From contig CAJNDS010001046.1 in the NCBI GenBank assembly GCA_905221605.1, positions 279,001 through 343,000 on the forward strand: a stretch of 64,000 nucleotides of DNA, in the 5' to 3' direction. Under the pieces are notes generated by a model. That model saw only the letters and a list, made by a program, of their open reading frames with translations. It was not told where the DNA came from and made no database searches. Shown here in pieces: positions 21,480 through 33,296 of the stretch. Position 1 is the stretch's first letter, and each line of letters begins with the position of its first letter. Origin of the DNA: Symbiodinium natans. Lineage: Eukaryota > Sar > Dinophyceae > Suessiales > Symbiodiniaceae. A program made the position numbers and the translations under genes.

Positions 21480-22700
21480 AAGACAGAGAGAAATTCGGAG
21501 AAACAAAAGCAATAACAACGGTGGAGAGGGGACCGCAGAGGGGAGTTCCATTGGCGCCTGCGTCTGCTGCGACTGGCATTCATCCACACCTGCAACAATA
21601 GGAGGCTCGCCATGGACTGAAAATTACACAAAAAGTGCTCTTCAAGCTCACGGGGCGCCTGAGCTGAAGAGCTCCTGCGCTCAAGCCCAACTCCATTCTC
21701 TTTTAATTGCTTCACGTTTTCCTTGTCGAAGCGGGCTCTGCTGTAACGGCGCAATTAGTCTCGCCTCTGCATCTCGGCGTCTCAGTGTCTGTGTGCGTGT
21801 CTCTCTATCTCACTCACGCTCTGTGTGTGTGTGTGTGTGCGCGTTTCGCCGGCGCACCTCACTTGCTATTGCCAAGATCAGTTGTGACTACTGAAATTGC
21901 TCGCCTGCCCCTACAACCAGCCATCGTCTGCGTCTACACAAGGATATCACCTGGAACCTCCTCCCGCCGGAAGGGGTCTGCAGAGACAAAATCACTTGCC
22001 CTACAAAACGCACCGGAAACAACAATTGAACCCAGTTTGCTCAAGAACCAGGCTAATTTCAGGTTCGTTGGACACATCCCCCAACCGTGGGAGTTGTAGC
22101 ACCTGGGTCAGCACTTCGACCTTCCCCACTCAGATTTACGACGTTTCAGAGCATGTGCTGGAGCTTCGAATACGCTGCAATACGCTTTGGCGCTCCAGGG
22201 GACCCTATACCCCTGACGTCGACAAGGGTACTCGGGGGCAGTGTTGCTGGGTGCAGGTGACGTGCGCACGTCACCCAATAACTTCTGGGCCTCGCTAACA
22301 AACCTGAGAACATACCTGAACGACTTCTGTCCTGTACATGGTACATATTCAGATGGCGCCCCGATGGCCTGCACCCTTGCAGAAACTCGAAGCGTGGCAC
22401 TTAGTGACTTTAGTACTTTATTTATATATTTATATTAATCTATATCCACTCAGAGGAGAGTCCTGGCCAAGCACCTCCGTGATCCTCTGCAGGCTGAAAG
22501 GCGTGATACTTAGCGTGTCACCGTCAGACCTAGTATTTTAAGACATCTCTTAAGACATAGTGGGGGAGTTGGGGGAGTGGGGGCAGTTGGGGGCAGTTGG
22601 GGGCAGTTGGGGGCAGTTGGGGCAGTTGGGGGCAGTGGGGGCAGTTTGGGGGCAGTTGGGGGGGGGGGGGGGGGGGGGGGGGAATTTGGGAGTTTGGGGA
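21480..22700. other. Flank of the DnaJ gene with G-rich 10-bp minisatellite
   Basis: 22559-22660 repeats 'gggcagttgg' about ten times and ends in a 21-bp G-run, probably inside or just beyond the last found exon of the DnaJ gene. On the minus strand 21690-21735 encodes a plausible exon ([17 protein letters not shown]) and 22450-22485 another (RITEVLGQDSP). They might belong to the 3' part of the same gene, but the join is not proven. A GT run lies at 21823-21842. Confidence 0.35.
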
Positions 22701-22707
22701 GGGCAGC

Positions 22708-23869
22708 CTGAGCCGACCGACGTAGGGTGCCAAAGCATCGGCTCCGAGCAGAACATCGAAGAAGACCTCTCCGCGGTTTTTTCTCAGAGGCAAAGAAGAC
22801 ATGGAAGAACAGCTGGAAGAACACGGGGATCAAAAACGATGACCACAACGCTTGAGAGAACAGCGAAACCGCGACCTCCTCTCTGAACGCACCAACTCTC
22901 GGCCTTGGCATCGATGAAGCCTTCACCCTTGCCGCCTTTGCCATGAAGGTCGTAGTCCCGACGTCTCTTCTTGTCAGAGAGGACCTGGTACCTCAGAGAC
23001 GAGAGCATTCCGAAGAGAACCCACAGAATCAGAGATCCCTCTTTTCCTTCGCTTTCTCTTTCTCTTTAAAACTTTCCCTTTTTAATTCTCTTCCTCTCTC
23101 TGTCAGAGAGTCGGCATCCTCTTGATCTGAGAGCCCCGGGCGCTTCGGAGATGCTCTGGAAGCGCTCCTCTTCTTCTATTCAGGAAGAGAAAGGTAACTC
23201 AGGTAACAGCAAAGAGAGAGAACAGAACAGAGAGAACAGAGAGAACAGAGAGAACAGAGAGAACAGAGAGAACAGAGAGAACAGAGAGAACAGAGAGAAC
23301 AGAGAGAACAGAGAGAACAGAGAGAACAGAGAGAACAGAGAGAACAGAGAGAACAGAGAGAACAGAGAGAGAGCAGCAAAGAGAATGGCTAACAGAAGCA
23401 AAAAGAGAGGAAATCGGAAAGCGAGGAAAGACCCAAGGGGAGCGCACATGAGAGAGGGAAATGGGGGGGTGGGGGGGTTTGTTTGACTTCGTGCCTTGGC
23501 ATTCTCCTCCGAAGTCTTGTCCGGGTGACACTGCCTGCACTGTTGCACTGTTGAAACTTGTTGAAACATCTCCACGTTCTGCGTGAGTTCTGCGTGACAG
23601 AGCGACATATTGCTCTGCAACAAAGAGGCCTGGATCTCTGGAAGTATGCCCGCCGGATCTCTTGCTGCGAAGCATTGGTTGCCACGCCAAGCTGAGAGCA
23701 ACAAAAAATCGGAGAGGCTGAAGAAGTGTAGGCACTCAGTAGGTACAGGATTCTAGAAGAGGACCTGAGGGCTGGATACAGTGGGCACAGTGGTACCGAA
23801 TCACAAATCCCCGGCCACCCGGCGACGCGCCCTACCTGGTCGTAGTAGTCGGTGTCGGCCTCGGTGTCA
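22708..23869 (-). CDS. DnaJ-X family J-domain co-chaperone (partial, six exons found)
   Basis: Exons on minus, in order: 23869-23836 (DTEADTDYYDQ), 23691-23630 (LGVATNASQQEIRRAYFQRS), 23534-23495 (QCHPDKTSEENAK), 23167-23142 (ERFQSISEA), 22991-22904 (YQVLSDKKRRRDYDLHGKGG, then GFIDAK) and 22766-22708 (VFFDVLLGADALAPYVGRL). All joins agree in phase and give a textbook J domain: HPD between helices II and III, then YD-x-x-G. The FFDxLLG...PYVG block that follows is typical of DnaJ proteins with an X domain (Caj1/Djp1 type). It would stimulate Hsp70 ATPase in the cytosol or at a membrane. The first intron is GT-AG; the other four start with GC. Intron 3 contains a 9-bp minisatellite. The start codon and the C-terminus were not found. 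Confidence 0.85.
23216..23372. repeat. 9-bp minisatellite (AGAGAGAAC)n inside a DnaJ intron
   Basis: About 16 perfect 9-bp units within the intron between the HPD exon and the ERFQSISEA exon. It reads as poly-ENR or poly-SLF, but the conserved J-domain splicing shows it is intronic. Confidence 0.9.
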
Positions 23870-24589
23870 CTGCAAGTGCGCAGAGCGCAGCCACCACCAT
23901 CCCCAACCATCCCCAACCATCCCCAAACCCCCCCCCCCCCACCGAACAAATCACACTTTTTCAACATGTCACTTTCAAAACAGTGTCTCGCCGACGACAA
24001 ACACGCCGAGCAAGCCGAGCCGAGAGGATGGGACACCGGGGCTCTCTTCACGGGTCTCTGAATGGCTGGAGGCCAGCGGCTTTGCTGGGCGCTGGGTGGC
24101 TGGCCACGCGTGCGGGCCAAGGCCGCTCGGGCTCGCACCCAGGCTCGCCCGAATGCTCACCTAGGAATTTTAGTCATTGAGTGCTGTTTGGGGTCCAGAT
24201 CCCCGGGGTTTAGATCCCCGGGGTTTGGTATGACCAAGGTGGCAAACAAAGACGTTTGAAGACAAAATGCAGACAAGAAAAGCCAAGGAAAGCCAAACAA
24301 AGACAAAAAAACAGAAATACGGACAACAGCTTTTTTGAGAATATTTTGTTCAGATTCCCGTTATACACATTTTGTTGACATCAAACATTGTTTATTTCCA
24401 TGTTGATTGATTTGTATGCAACGTATATACATATAAACACACACACACACACACAAAAATCAGAAATGGACCCTGTCTGGATCGCTTGGGAGCATTGTTG
24501 TTGGGGTCATTTGCGATGTGGTGTTTAGATTGCGGGAAACGCATCATTTTACAACACGCGAGCCGTCATGTTGAGACACATCAGTTGGC

Positions 24590-24985
24590 GTGGCCCCTAG
24601 GTGTCAATCTTTCGCGCGGTACCTTCTTTGCCACGGACGTGAAAACGTTCTATGGCCCTATGGCCCGAATCTCGTTTTCAAGTTTGGCCGGTTGCGGTCC
24701 CTACCTTGCTTTGCGAAACATCTGTGGCCCTATGGCCCGCGTTCGCGTTTGGGTTTCAAGTTGAAGGTTTTCCAGGACATATGGGTTTCAAGTTTAAGGT
24801 TTTCCCAGGTCTGCTTGCTCTGCGAGAAGGTTCTGTGGCCCGGGTCTGGGCTTCAAAATTAAGTTTTTCCAGGGTCTGCTTGCTCTGCGAAAAGGCTCTA
24901 TGGCCCGAATCTGGGTTTCAAGTTTAGGGTTTTCCCAGGTCTGCTTGCTTTGCGAAAACGTTCTATGGCCCTGTTGCAACTGATA
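24590..24985. repeat. Degenerate tandem repeat of about 70 bp
   Basis: The phrases 'tatggcccg', 'gggtttcaagttta', 'ggttttcccaggtctgcttg' and 'ctctgcgaaaaggttct' recur five to six times. The core 'gtttagggtttt' is again telomere-like. 23.9-24.6 kb otherwise shows CCATCCC repeats at 23896-23935, a CA run at 24438-24455 and no gene. Confidence 0.75.
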
Positions 24986-24999
24986 AAAATGATGGGTTG

Positions 25000-26125
25000 A
25001 GCGGCGTTGCCTAAAGCTGAGCTTGTGTCTTGGGTGTGCTTTGCATCTCGTTTCCAAACTCGAACTGCAGGCACACTTCAACGCAAGCGTGCCCGACCGA
25101 ATAAACAAGTGAGACAGGGTCTAGCACCAGACCGTGGCAGACCTTCTTGTATGAAGTGTTGACCATGACCTGTCCCACCGCTGGACTCAGATTGGCTTCG
25201 CATACGACCGCCGTCTTGAGTTTGTTGCTTACGATGGATGGACTGCACGTGCTTGCTTGATTCTGTTTGCATGTTCTCTGAGAAAGCCTCGCCGGGCATC
25301 CCAACTCGAAATTCTTGGAAGGGCTTAGAACTGCTTATTCTGTGTGGTTTCTGCCATGTCGATGCCAGTGACACTCGGAGACCACAGAAAACAGAGAAAC
25401 TACGTACACAAACCATCGAAACCATGGAGAACAAGGAAGAATGGACATTTAGTGACACCAATGAGCAAGTGGCAAAAAACCCAGAGGAAACATGGGCGCC
25501 ATACAAATCACGGAAACCGTGCGGCATCAATGAATTCAATGTACACACGACTTTGCGGGTTTAGGCTTGACAGAGCTTCTCTCAGTCCTGTGTTGCAGCG
25601 CTCGAAACAAACGCTCAGAAGTCAGAATTCGCAGGAGATCGGCGCAGTCAGGCGAGAGTGACGAGAGTGAGGAGAGTGACGAGAGTGATCTGAGAGTGAC
25701 GAGAGTGACGGAGTGATGTGCAGCATGTGAGGCGAGAGGTGCATGCCAGCGCGAGCATGTTGAAGGAGCAGGCAGGAATGTGCAATCAGGAGCTTTGGTC
25801 AATGTCTTGGGTTGTCAACTGAGTGACGTAGAACTCGGGATGATTGTCAACTGGCCGAAGCGCCGAAAGCGCCGAAAGGCCGAAGGAGTCATGTGCAATC
25901 ATCTCATCACTGAGGCAGGACAGTTTTTGCCAGGCGCCGCCCGACCCTAGGCCTGAGTTCGTCAGGTGCTCCTCGGCGGAACTAATCTAAATCAAAGAAT
26001 GGGGGTGCCCGACTGACCCTCCTCCCGCCTGATGCCCCGGTTCTCTGCCCCCCGGCTCTCTGTTCATTCGTAATTACAGCAGACACATGTAGAACGCATG
26101 TAAAAACATGTAGACACAACAGCTT
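25000..26125. other. Mostly unassigned; one coding-like segment and a 9-bp minisatellite
   Basis: 25648-25716 is a GAGAGTGAC minisatellite (9-bp units, some imperfect). On minus, about 25255-25325 encodes FRVGMPGEAFSENMQTESSK between an AG and a later CAG, which has coding composition but no recognised family. I see nothing else to support a gene. Confidence 0.3.
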
Positions 26126-26923
26126 TCACCCCCATCCTAACACCTTTAGGCAAACTTCAGTGACCGTGTGTTCGGTGACGCTTGTGAGCAGAACATCTGC
26201 AATTTTGTGCTCAGAACGTGCGCACTGCGCGCCCTTCGAGACATGCTGCCGAACATCAAGGTCGGTCGCTTGCAGAATCTGATTCAAGTCAGGGCATCCG
26301 GCCTTCCACGTCGTCAGAAAGCACTTCTGCTGCTTCCTCCGCAAGGGAATAGGCCTCCCCGAACAGCGAAAACGCGACACAGCTGACAACCGAACAGAGA
26401 CAGAACGAGATGAACGAAACTTAAAAAAATAACAGGAAGAGGGAAAGAGCACCTGAGAGCGAGAGCACGTCAAAGGAATACACTCACGTTGATCCTGATT
26501 AGTGTTGTCTGGAAACAACCCTACCGGCTGCACGCTCGTCATTTTTGCGCAGCACGCTTGACCCAGAACTTGAGGTGTCTGAGGAGAAGATTCGGGCGCA
26601 TCACTGGCAGCAGGGGCAGAAACTGCCTTGGCAGCTACCTTTGCATCGGCTTTATCCGTTGCTTGATATTCATCTTGATGCTCCAGGGACTCAATGTCCC
26701 CCACCCCTCTCAAAACCCCAGTCCTGCGTCGCCGGGCCTTCGCATGCAGTGATTGGGTGAGCTGACCAGTTCCACTCACTCGCGATGTAAAGTGAAAACG
26801 CTGCTGCATGTATCGCGTCCGCAGCACGCTGAATTCAACATATTGCGTTGCGCGAACGCCCTGAAAGCGGCCTAAGCCTGAGGGCTTTGGCGGGCCTGGT
26901 TTAGACGTGGTGGAGCCCGTCAA
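26126..26923 (-). CDS. Open frame of 265 codons, doubtful
   Basis: An uninterrupted minus-strand frame from 26923 to 26126. Parts look like coding exons (KCFLTTWKAGCPDLNQ near 26290-26340, KADAKVAAKAVSAPAASD near 26580-26650), but the frame also crosses AG-acceptor and GC-donor-like sites and low-complexity sequence. It may therefore be two or three exons read together with their introns. No family recognised and no clear start context. Confidence 0.2.
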   Translation of the reverse strand: MTGSTTSKPGPPKPSGLGRFQGVRATQYVEFSVLRTRYMQQRFHFTSRVSGTGQLTQSLHAKARRRRTGVLRGVGDIESLEHQDEYQATDKADAKVAAKAVSAPAASDAPESSPQTPQVLGQACCAKMTSVQPVGLFPDNTNQDQRECIPLTCSRSQVLFPSSCYFFKFRSSRSVSVRLSAVSRFRCSGRPIPLRRKQQKCFLTTWKAGCPDLNQILQATDLDVRQHVSKGAQCARSEHKIADVLLTSVTEHTVTEVCLKVLGWG

Positions 26924-26929
26924 TCCCCT

Positions 26930-28100
26930 GCGCCGGGTCCCCCTGTACGCAGCACACCGCGGACAGACCCCGCCACTTTATGCCGGGTTCACGCGAACGC
27001 AGCATCGCAACAATGGGGGCCCGTTCAGCTGCCAGCTCGGCCGGCGTAAGGCTCTCAGTGTCCGCGCACGGCCACGCGCAGGTTGCGCACGAACCTCACA
27101 CCCAGGACTGCACGACGAGGCCGCTGCCAGTGGCTCCTGCGATGCAGCAGTCAAGGTTTCCGGCCTTTGGCCTTCTGGTCAAAGCCTTCACGGGCCGTCA
27201 AACTCACGCCATGACTTCGCGTTGGGCTGTCCAAGCGGCAAGCCGTAGTCAGTCTTGCCAGAGCGAGCGGTTGCCCTTGCTCCAGCGCAGGAGTCGGTCC
27301 ATGGCGTAAGCAGTGACAGCTTGGACTTCGGCAAGCCTGGGCAGAGCGGGGCTCCGCATGATAGGTTGAGCCCCTAAACTCAACATCGTTAACAGCCCTG
27401 AGCCTGGAGCCAAGCAGAAGGAACCGGGCCCTGACGAGAGATCCGCTGCCCACCAGATGGCTGTCAATGTGAGTTTTCACGCTGTTGACGGTCCCATTGA
27501 CTGTGGCCCAACCACGACCCCGGTTGTGACCAGTTTCACTTTTGGGGCACCCTGCCACCGGGCAGAAAACCCGACCATCAATGGCGGCACCACTTGCATG
27601 GCGCCACGGCCGTTTTCGGCACGTGGTTTGGATGGCTTCTCGAACTCCCTCAGCCAGCGGATAGAAGGTCGGCTAGCAGTTGGGATTGTTTCATATAATC
27701 TCCCACGGATTTCAGCGGTCATTACGCCCCACACGTAGACTCTGACTCCATTCTTGAAAGGCGTTCAGTGTCGACAGTCCCATTGTTCGCTTTGCCGCGC
27801 GGGTAACGGACTCGAAGTCCTGCTGCTCCATCCACGCCTTTCCACGGGAACTCTGTGTTCGCTTCGTCGCATCCGTCTGACAATCAGCCAAGAAAATTTG
27901 AGGAACCTGAGTGTCGGGCGCCTGTCCAACCGGTGTGTGGCCTATGTTGCTGGCAGAACGGGGGGGCCACGAGTCAGAAACACCGAGTCGGAAATGTCCC
28001 GAGGCCAGTCGGAAAACGCATCGCTCAGTTAGAGAAACCCCCTGAGTCGGAAATCAGGATGAGGCGAGTCCGAGAAACGACCGGAAATTTCAGGTTAATT
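26930..28100. other. Unassigned GC-rich stretch
   Basis: Frames of 85-135 codons occur on both strands without recognisable domains. The phrase 'ccgctgcccaccagatggc' and neighbours might be the remains of an old repeat. No gene or repeat can be supported from the sequence alone. Confidence 0.25.
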
Positions 28101-28109
28101 CTCTACTCT

Positions 28110-29990
28110 TGAATAATTCTCTACTCTTGAAACACAAGAAAGAAACCAAGAAACAAGAAGGGTGGAATTTAGACTCTACTCCCCTGATATTCGAATCATG
28201 AACATTAACAAAAAAGAAACGAGAGGGGGGTGGAATTTACAATGATTCTCTACTCCTGCGGCCCCCCCCACCCCGCTTCTTGATTACATCAGAAAAAAGA
28301 AATTGTTGTCATTTGGATTGTACTGTAAATTTCTATCAATTCGAATGAAACAAAACCTAGAAACGGGGGGGGTGGAATTGACACTCATTCTCTACTTCTC
28401 TACGCATTCTCTATTTTTCGAATAATGAACACAAAAGACAAAACAAGGCGGTGGAATTTAGAAGAATTCTCCACCCCTCTGATATTCGACAAGCAAATGG
28501 GGGGAGGGGGGTGCGGCACCCCCATCCCCCCCACCCCCACCCCCCCCCCCCCCCCTCCCCACCCCCCCCCCCCCCCCGTTCCCCCCCCCCCCCTAATCTC
28601 CCCCCCCACCCCTCCCTCCCCCCACCCGGCGCCCCCCCGTAAGATGCACCCCTTACGTTTCCCTACCCCACCACCCCCCTCTCCCGCAACCCCCCCACCA
28701 CCCCCCCCCCCCCCACCCACCCCCCCCACACTCCCCCCTCCTCCCCCCCCTCCCCCCCAACCCCCCCAATCCCCCCCCCCCACCCCCCACCCCCCCCACC
28801 CCCCGCCCGGTTTTTGCTTACGTCAGAAAAGACTTTGTTGTCACTTGGATCATACTGTAAATTTCTAGCCATTCTCTACTTCTCTGATTTTCGAAGAATG
28901 AATACAAGAAACACAACCAGAAACGAGGGGGTGGAATTTAGACCTATTCTCTACTTCTCTACTCATTCTCTAATTTTCTAATAGTGAACACAAGAGACAA
29001 AACAAGGAACGAGGGGGGTGCAGTTTAGAATCATTATCTACCGCTCTGATATCCGACAAGCAAATGGGGGGGGTTGATTACGTCAGAAATAACTTTGTTG
29101 TCATTTGGATTATACTGGAAATTTCTATCAATTCTCTACTTCTTTGATTTTCGAAGAATGAATACAAGAAACAAAACAAGAAACGAGGGGGGTGGAATTT
29201 AGAATAATTCTCTACTCCTCTGATATTCGAATCATGAATATAAAATGCAAGAAGCGAGAGCGGTGGAATTTAGATTCATTCTCTACTCTTGAGGAATTCT
29301 CTATTCTGAAACACAAGAAAGAAAACAAGAAACGAGAGGGGTGGAATTTAGACTCTACTCCTCTGATATTCGAATGAAAATTTCTATCCATGCTCCACTT
29401 CTTTGATTTTCGAAGAATGAATACAAGAACCAAAACAAGAAACGAGGGGGGTGAAATTTAGACTTATTCTCTACTTCTCTAATCATTCTCTAATTTTCTA
29501 ATAATGAACACAAGAAACAACAGAAGAAACGACGGGGGTACAATTTAGTCAAATTCTCTGCTCCTCTGAATTCGACAAGCAAATGGGGATGGGGGGGGCG
29601 CTGCCCCCCCCCCCCCCCCCCCACCCCCCCCCCCCCCCCAACCCCCCCCCCCTTTTGATTACGTCATCAATGACGTTGTCATTTGGATTATACTGTGAAT
29701 TTCTATCCATTCTCTACTTCTCTGATTTTCGAATAAATACAAGAAGCAAAACAAGAAACGATGCGGGTGAAATTAGACTTATTCTCTACTTTTCTAGTCA
29801 TTCTCTAATTTTCGAATAATGAACACAAGAGACAAAACAAGAAACGACGGGGTACAATTTAGTATAATTCTCTACTCCTCTGGGGGGGGGGGCTCCCCCC
29901 CCCAACCCGCCTGCTTTTTGTGGCATTTAGAATAATTCTCTACTCCTCTGATATTCGACAAGCAATTTGGGGGGGAGGGGGGGGGGCCAA
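28110..29990. repeat. Higher-order tandem repeat with C/G-run spacers
   Basis: Alternating blocks recur at least five times. One is 'gaacgaggggggtggaattta', then 'attctctactcctctgatat', then 'tcgacaagcaaatgggg', then a long C/G-rich spacer. The other is 'gattacgtcagaaa', then 'ttgttgtcatttggatta', 'tactgtaaatttctat' and 'cattctctacttctctga'. The full unit is about 550-650 bp with half-units of about 270 bp. The spacers (for example 28500-28805, 29595-29650) are C-runs interrupted by A or T, likely polymorphic and hard to assemble. No gene. Confidence 0.8.
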
Positions 29991-30107
29991 ACCCCACCCC
30001 TGGTTGCGCCAGAAAAGACGTGAGAAAAGGAGGCGGATAGAAATTACGCAGGATTGAAGGCCGTATATTGTAGTCTATATTCCATCTATCTAGGGTACCA
30101 ACAGCCC

Positions 30108-30365
30108 GAAACCCAAAACCCTAAACCCAAACGTTGCTTAAGGGAGTGCCGGGAGGGTAACAACACAAGTGGAGGAGCGTAACAAAACAGCACCCCACAA
30201 GTAGAGGAGCGTAACAAAACAGCCCCCCGCAAGAGCACCCCGCGTAGAGGAGCGCAACAAAAGAGCACCCCACAAGTAGAGGAGCGCAACAAACAGCACC
30301 CACAAGTAGAGGAGCGTAACAAAACAGCACCCCACAAGTAGAGGAGCGTAACAAATCAGCACCCT
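30108..30365. repeat. 31-33 bp tandem repeat next to telomere-like motif
   Basis: 'aaccctaaacccaaac' at 30117-30132 is followed by about six units of 'caagtagaggagcgtaacaa' plus 'aacagcacccca'. 30370-30398 ends in a G-run. Confidence 0.8.
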
Positions 30366-30399
30366 GTTTGGGAGAGGGGGATGGGGGGGGGGGGGGCAT

Positions 30400-32190
30400 T
30401 CGAAGGCCAGGACTTGATCATACTCAACGACAGTAGTTTTGTTTGGGTCACAACGGGTACCGCATTCAGGTTATCTCATCTCGTAATTGGCACGTATTTT
30501 CCGACTCGCCCTTTGCCCATTTCCGACTCGCGTCGTTGCTTTTCCTGATTCTTCTCCCTGGTTTTTCCGACTCGTGTTCTGGACTCGACGGGTTTGTCTC
30601 TGGGATCGGCAGAACCACCTGAAAACTGAGGATTTACAGGCACGCTTGAGCAGGAAGCCCTCATCAGGCTTTCGGGGGTCAGACTGGCCTGACCCGGAAG
30701 AGGTCGTTTGAGCGGGTTCAAGCAATTGCCGAGCCCTTCTCGGCCAGGAGGGGCAGTGGGAACTAGTGGAGCGCGCAGTTCCCTAACTGCCCTAACTAGC
30801 CTTGAACCCCAACTTCCATGGCTCACACAATCGCGGAGTTCGTTCTTTATGCAAGCAAGACGGCAAAGAAATAAGACTGGGATGCCTGCATCCAATATAG
30901 CATCCAGTACATGCACGCTGTTGCGCACACTTTCTTGCACACTTCTTGGCAAAAATTTCAGCAGGGGGGGCCCGACTCTCTCTTGAGGAAACCCGCCTTG
31001 GGCTCGGCCCAGGTGCCGCTTGCAGCGTCCCAGTGCCAGCCGCGGCTAGCCTGAACAGCAATGAGAATTTAAGTTGAAAACACTCAAATTAAAAAAACAC
31101 TTCTTCTGATGCTTCTCTCGAAAGAGGACCCTAACAAGGCTTTGTCTTTTCCTTGGAAACATGCCCCCGATGATCACACCCTTACACCCCAGAACTTTAG
31201 TTAGCCGTTGCCATTTGCTTTCGCCAGGGCCCCAGCGCAGCCTCACATTCCCACTGCGCCGGCCCTGCTGTCCCCCCAACCCTACTGTACAGAAACAATC
31301 ATCCTGTTTCAATTTTGAGGGGCAGAAGACCTCAACCAGGCCTACTTCTGAGGGGGGCGCGAGAGCAAAAATTGTAAAGACCCAGGCGAGAAAAGGTGCT
31401 CAGGCTCTGCGGGTAGAGGTGATACAAAATTGAGCCGCAATCGAGTCCTGCCGCACACATACGTGGACTCGCAAGACCGGCCAAAAATCAGAGACAGTAG
31501 GCATGCCTAGACGCAGATGTCACATCGGAGTCGAGAGGGGAGGAGTGGTTGTCTGCGCCGCAAAGGCCGCACGGGCCGCGGAGCGCCGGAGCGCCGGGTC
31601 CCGACTCGCTCCCAGCGCCGCGATGCCGCGACAGCAGCACGCTGCTTTGGTCCGCCCTACGTCGTGAGGACAGGCTGGAAGATGATTCCAGCGCTGCACA
31701 CGGGGTGCGGTAATTATGGTAAATATCTGACAACGCCATCATCGTGGGTGGCGGCCTGGGAAAGTCACCGCCCTCAACAATATCGACCCCAGAATTTCCC
31801 ACGGACGTTGCCGGGGAAGGTGCCCAAATCCTCCTTGTGCACATCATCACGAAACAAGATCTCTCCTGAGAGCGACTGCCACTCTCGGCACAAGGCTCTG
31901 CCGCGTTCCGCGTTGAGCCGGAGGACAGCAGTGCAGCACTGGAGCCACGTGCCAAGCTGCGCCCGACACCCCGTGATGCAGGACGCGTCCACCCCGGCAA
32001 CACGGCAGCGAGCATGGTCGACCGTAGGGGATCGACTCCCAAACGAAGGCTCGACTCCGACGGATTCTGGGCAGGAGTGTCTGGGCATTCCAGAGGTACT
32101 CTGAGCAGGCTTTTCTTGTCTTTGTGAGGAGTACAGGAATCAAGAACACCAGAAAAGCCCCATGCCGCCCAAGTGTTCCTGCCCCGGAAA
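30400..32190. other. Unassigned; coding-like minus segments
   Basis: 30880-30965 on minus encodes FLPRSVQESVRNSVHVLDAI in a helical frame after an AG, with coding composition but no family. 31488-32042 is a 184-codon minus frame rich in Ser/Arg without a domain. Nothing here can be called a gene with confidence. Confidence 0.25.
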
Positions 32191-32310
32191 CCCTAAAGCC
32201 CTAAGCCTTAAAACCCTAAACCCTAAAATACAACTCACCCCCTAAACCCCGAAGCCCTAAAACCTTAAACCATAAACCTTGAAACCCCAAACCCTAAGGC
32301 CTAACCCCTA
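32190..32310. repeat. Interstitial telomere-like tract
   Basis: Degenerate CCCTAAA units (strand complement TTTAGGG) for about 120 bp, with variants such as CCTTAAA, CCATAAA and CCCCAAA. TTTAGGG is the repeat reported for dinoflagellate telomeres. The decay shows this is not a functional chromosome end. Confidence 0.7.
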
Positions 32311-32538
32311 GTCCTCCTCCTCTTCTTCTCTCTGTCTCCCTGTCTCTCTGTTTGATTATGAACAGAATATGGAAAAGCAGAGGGTCCATGCAAATGGCCC
32401 GCGGGGTCGCCGCCACGCCGCGCCTCCGAGGAGAAGGAGAAAGGAGAGAAAAAAAAGAATATGAAACGAAACAATGAGAAAGCAAAATACACAAGACAGA
32501 AAGGAAAAGCAAAAGAGAGTGAGAGAGAGAGAGAGAGA

Positions 32539-33098
<560 letters not shown>

Positions 33099-33296
33099 AG
33101 TAAGAGAAAGAAGAGAGCGAGAGAGAACGAGAACACGCAGGAGAACGGGCGAGACACGAACCGAGTGAGAGTGCAAAACAGGCTTCGCTGCTCTATGACT
33201 CTCACCCCATCGTTTCAAACGATTTGCGGGGGAAAATCTGGTGCTGCAAGTGCAGCTGAGCACTGCGTCGTCTCTGAAGACTGTTGAAGGCAATTT

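Noticed and set aside
20656-21754. Frames up to 310 codons with KEGKKERR or FFPSFLLS repeats
   Set aside because: Pure translation of the 8-bp purine repeat.
31488-32042. Minus frame of 184 codons
   Set aside because: Ser/Arg-rich without recognisable fold, and two other frames are open over the same stretch.
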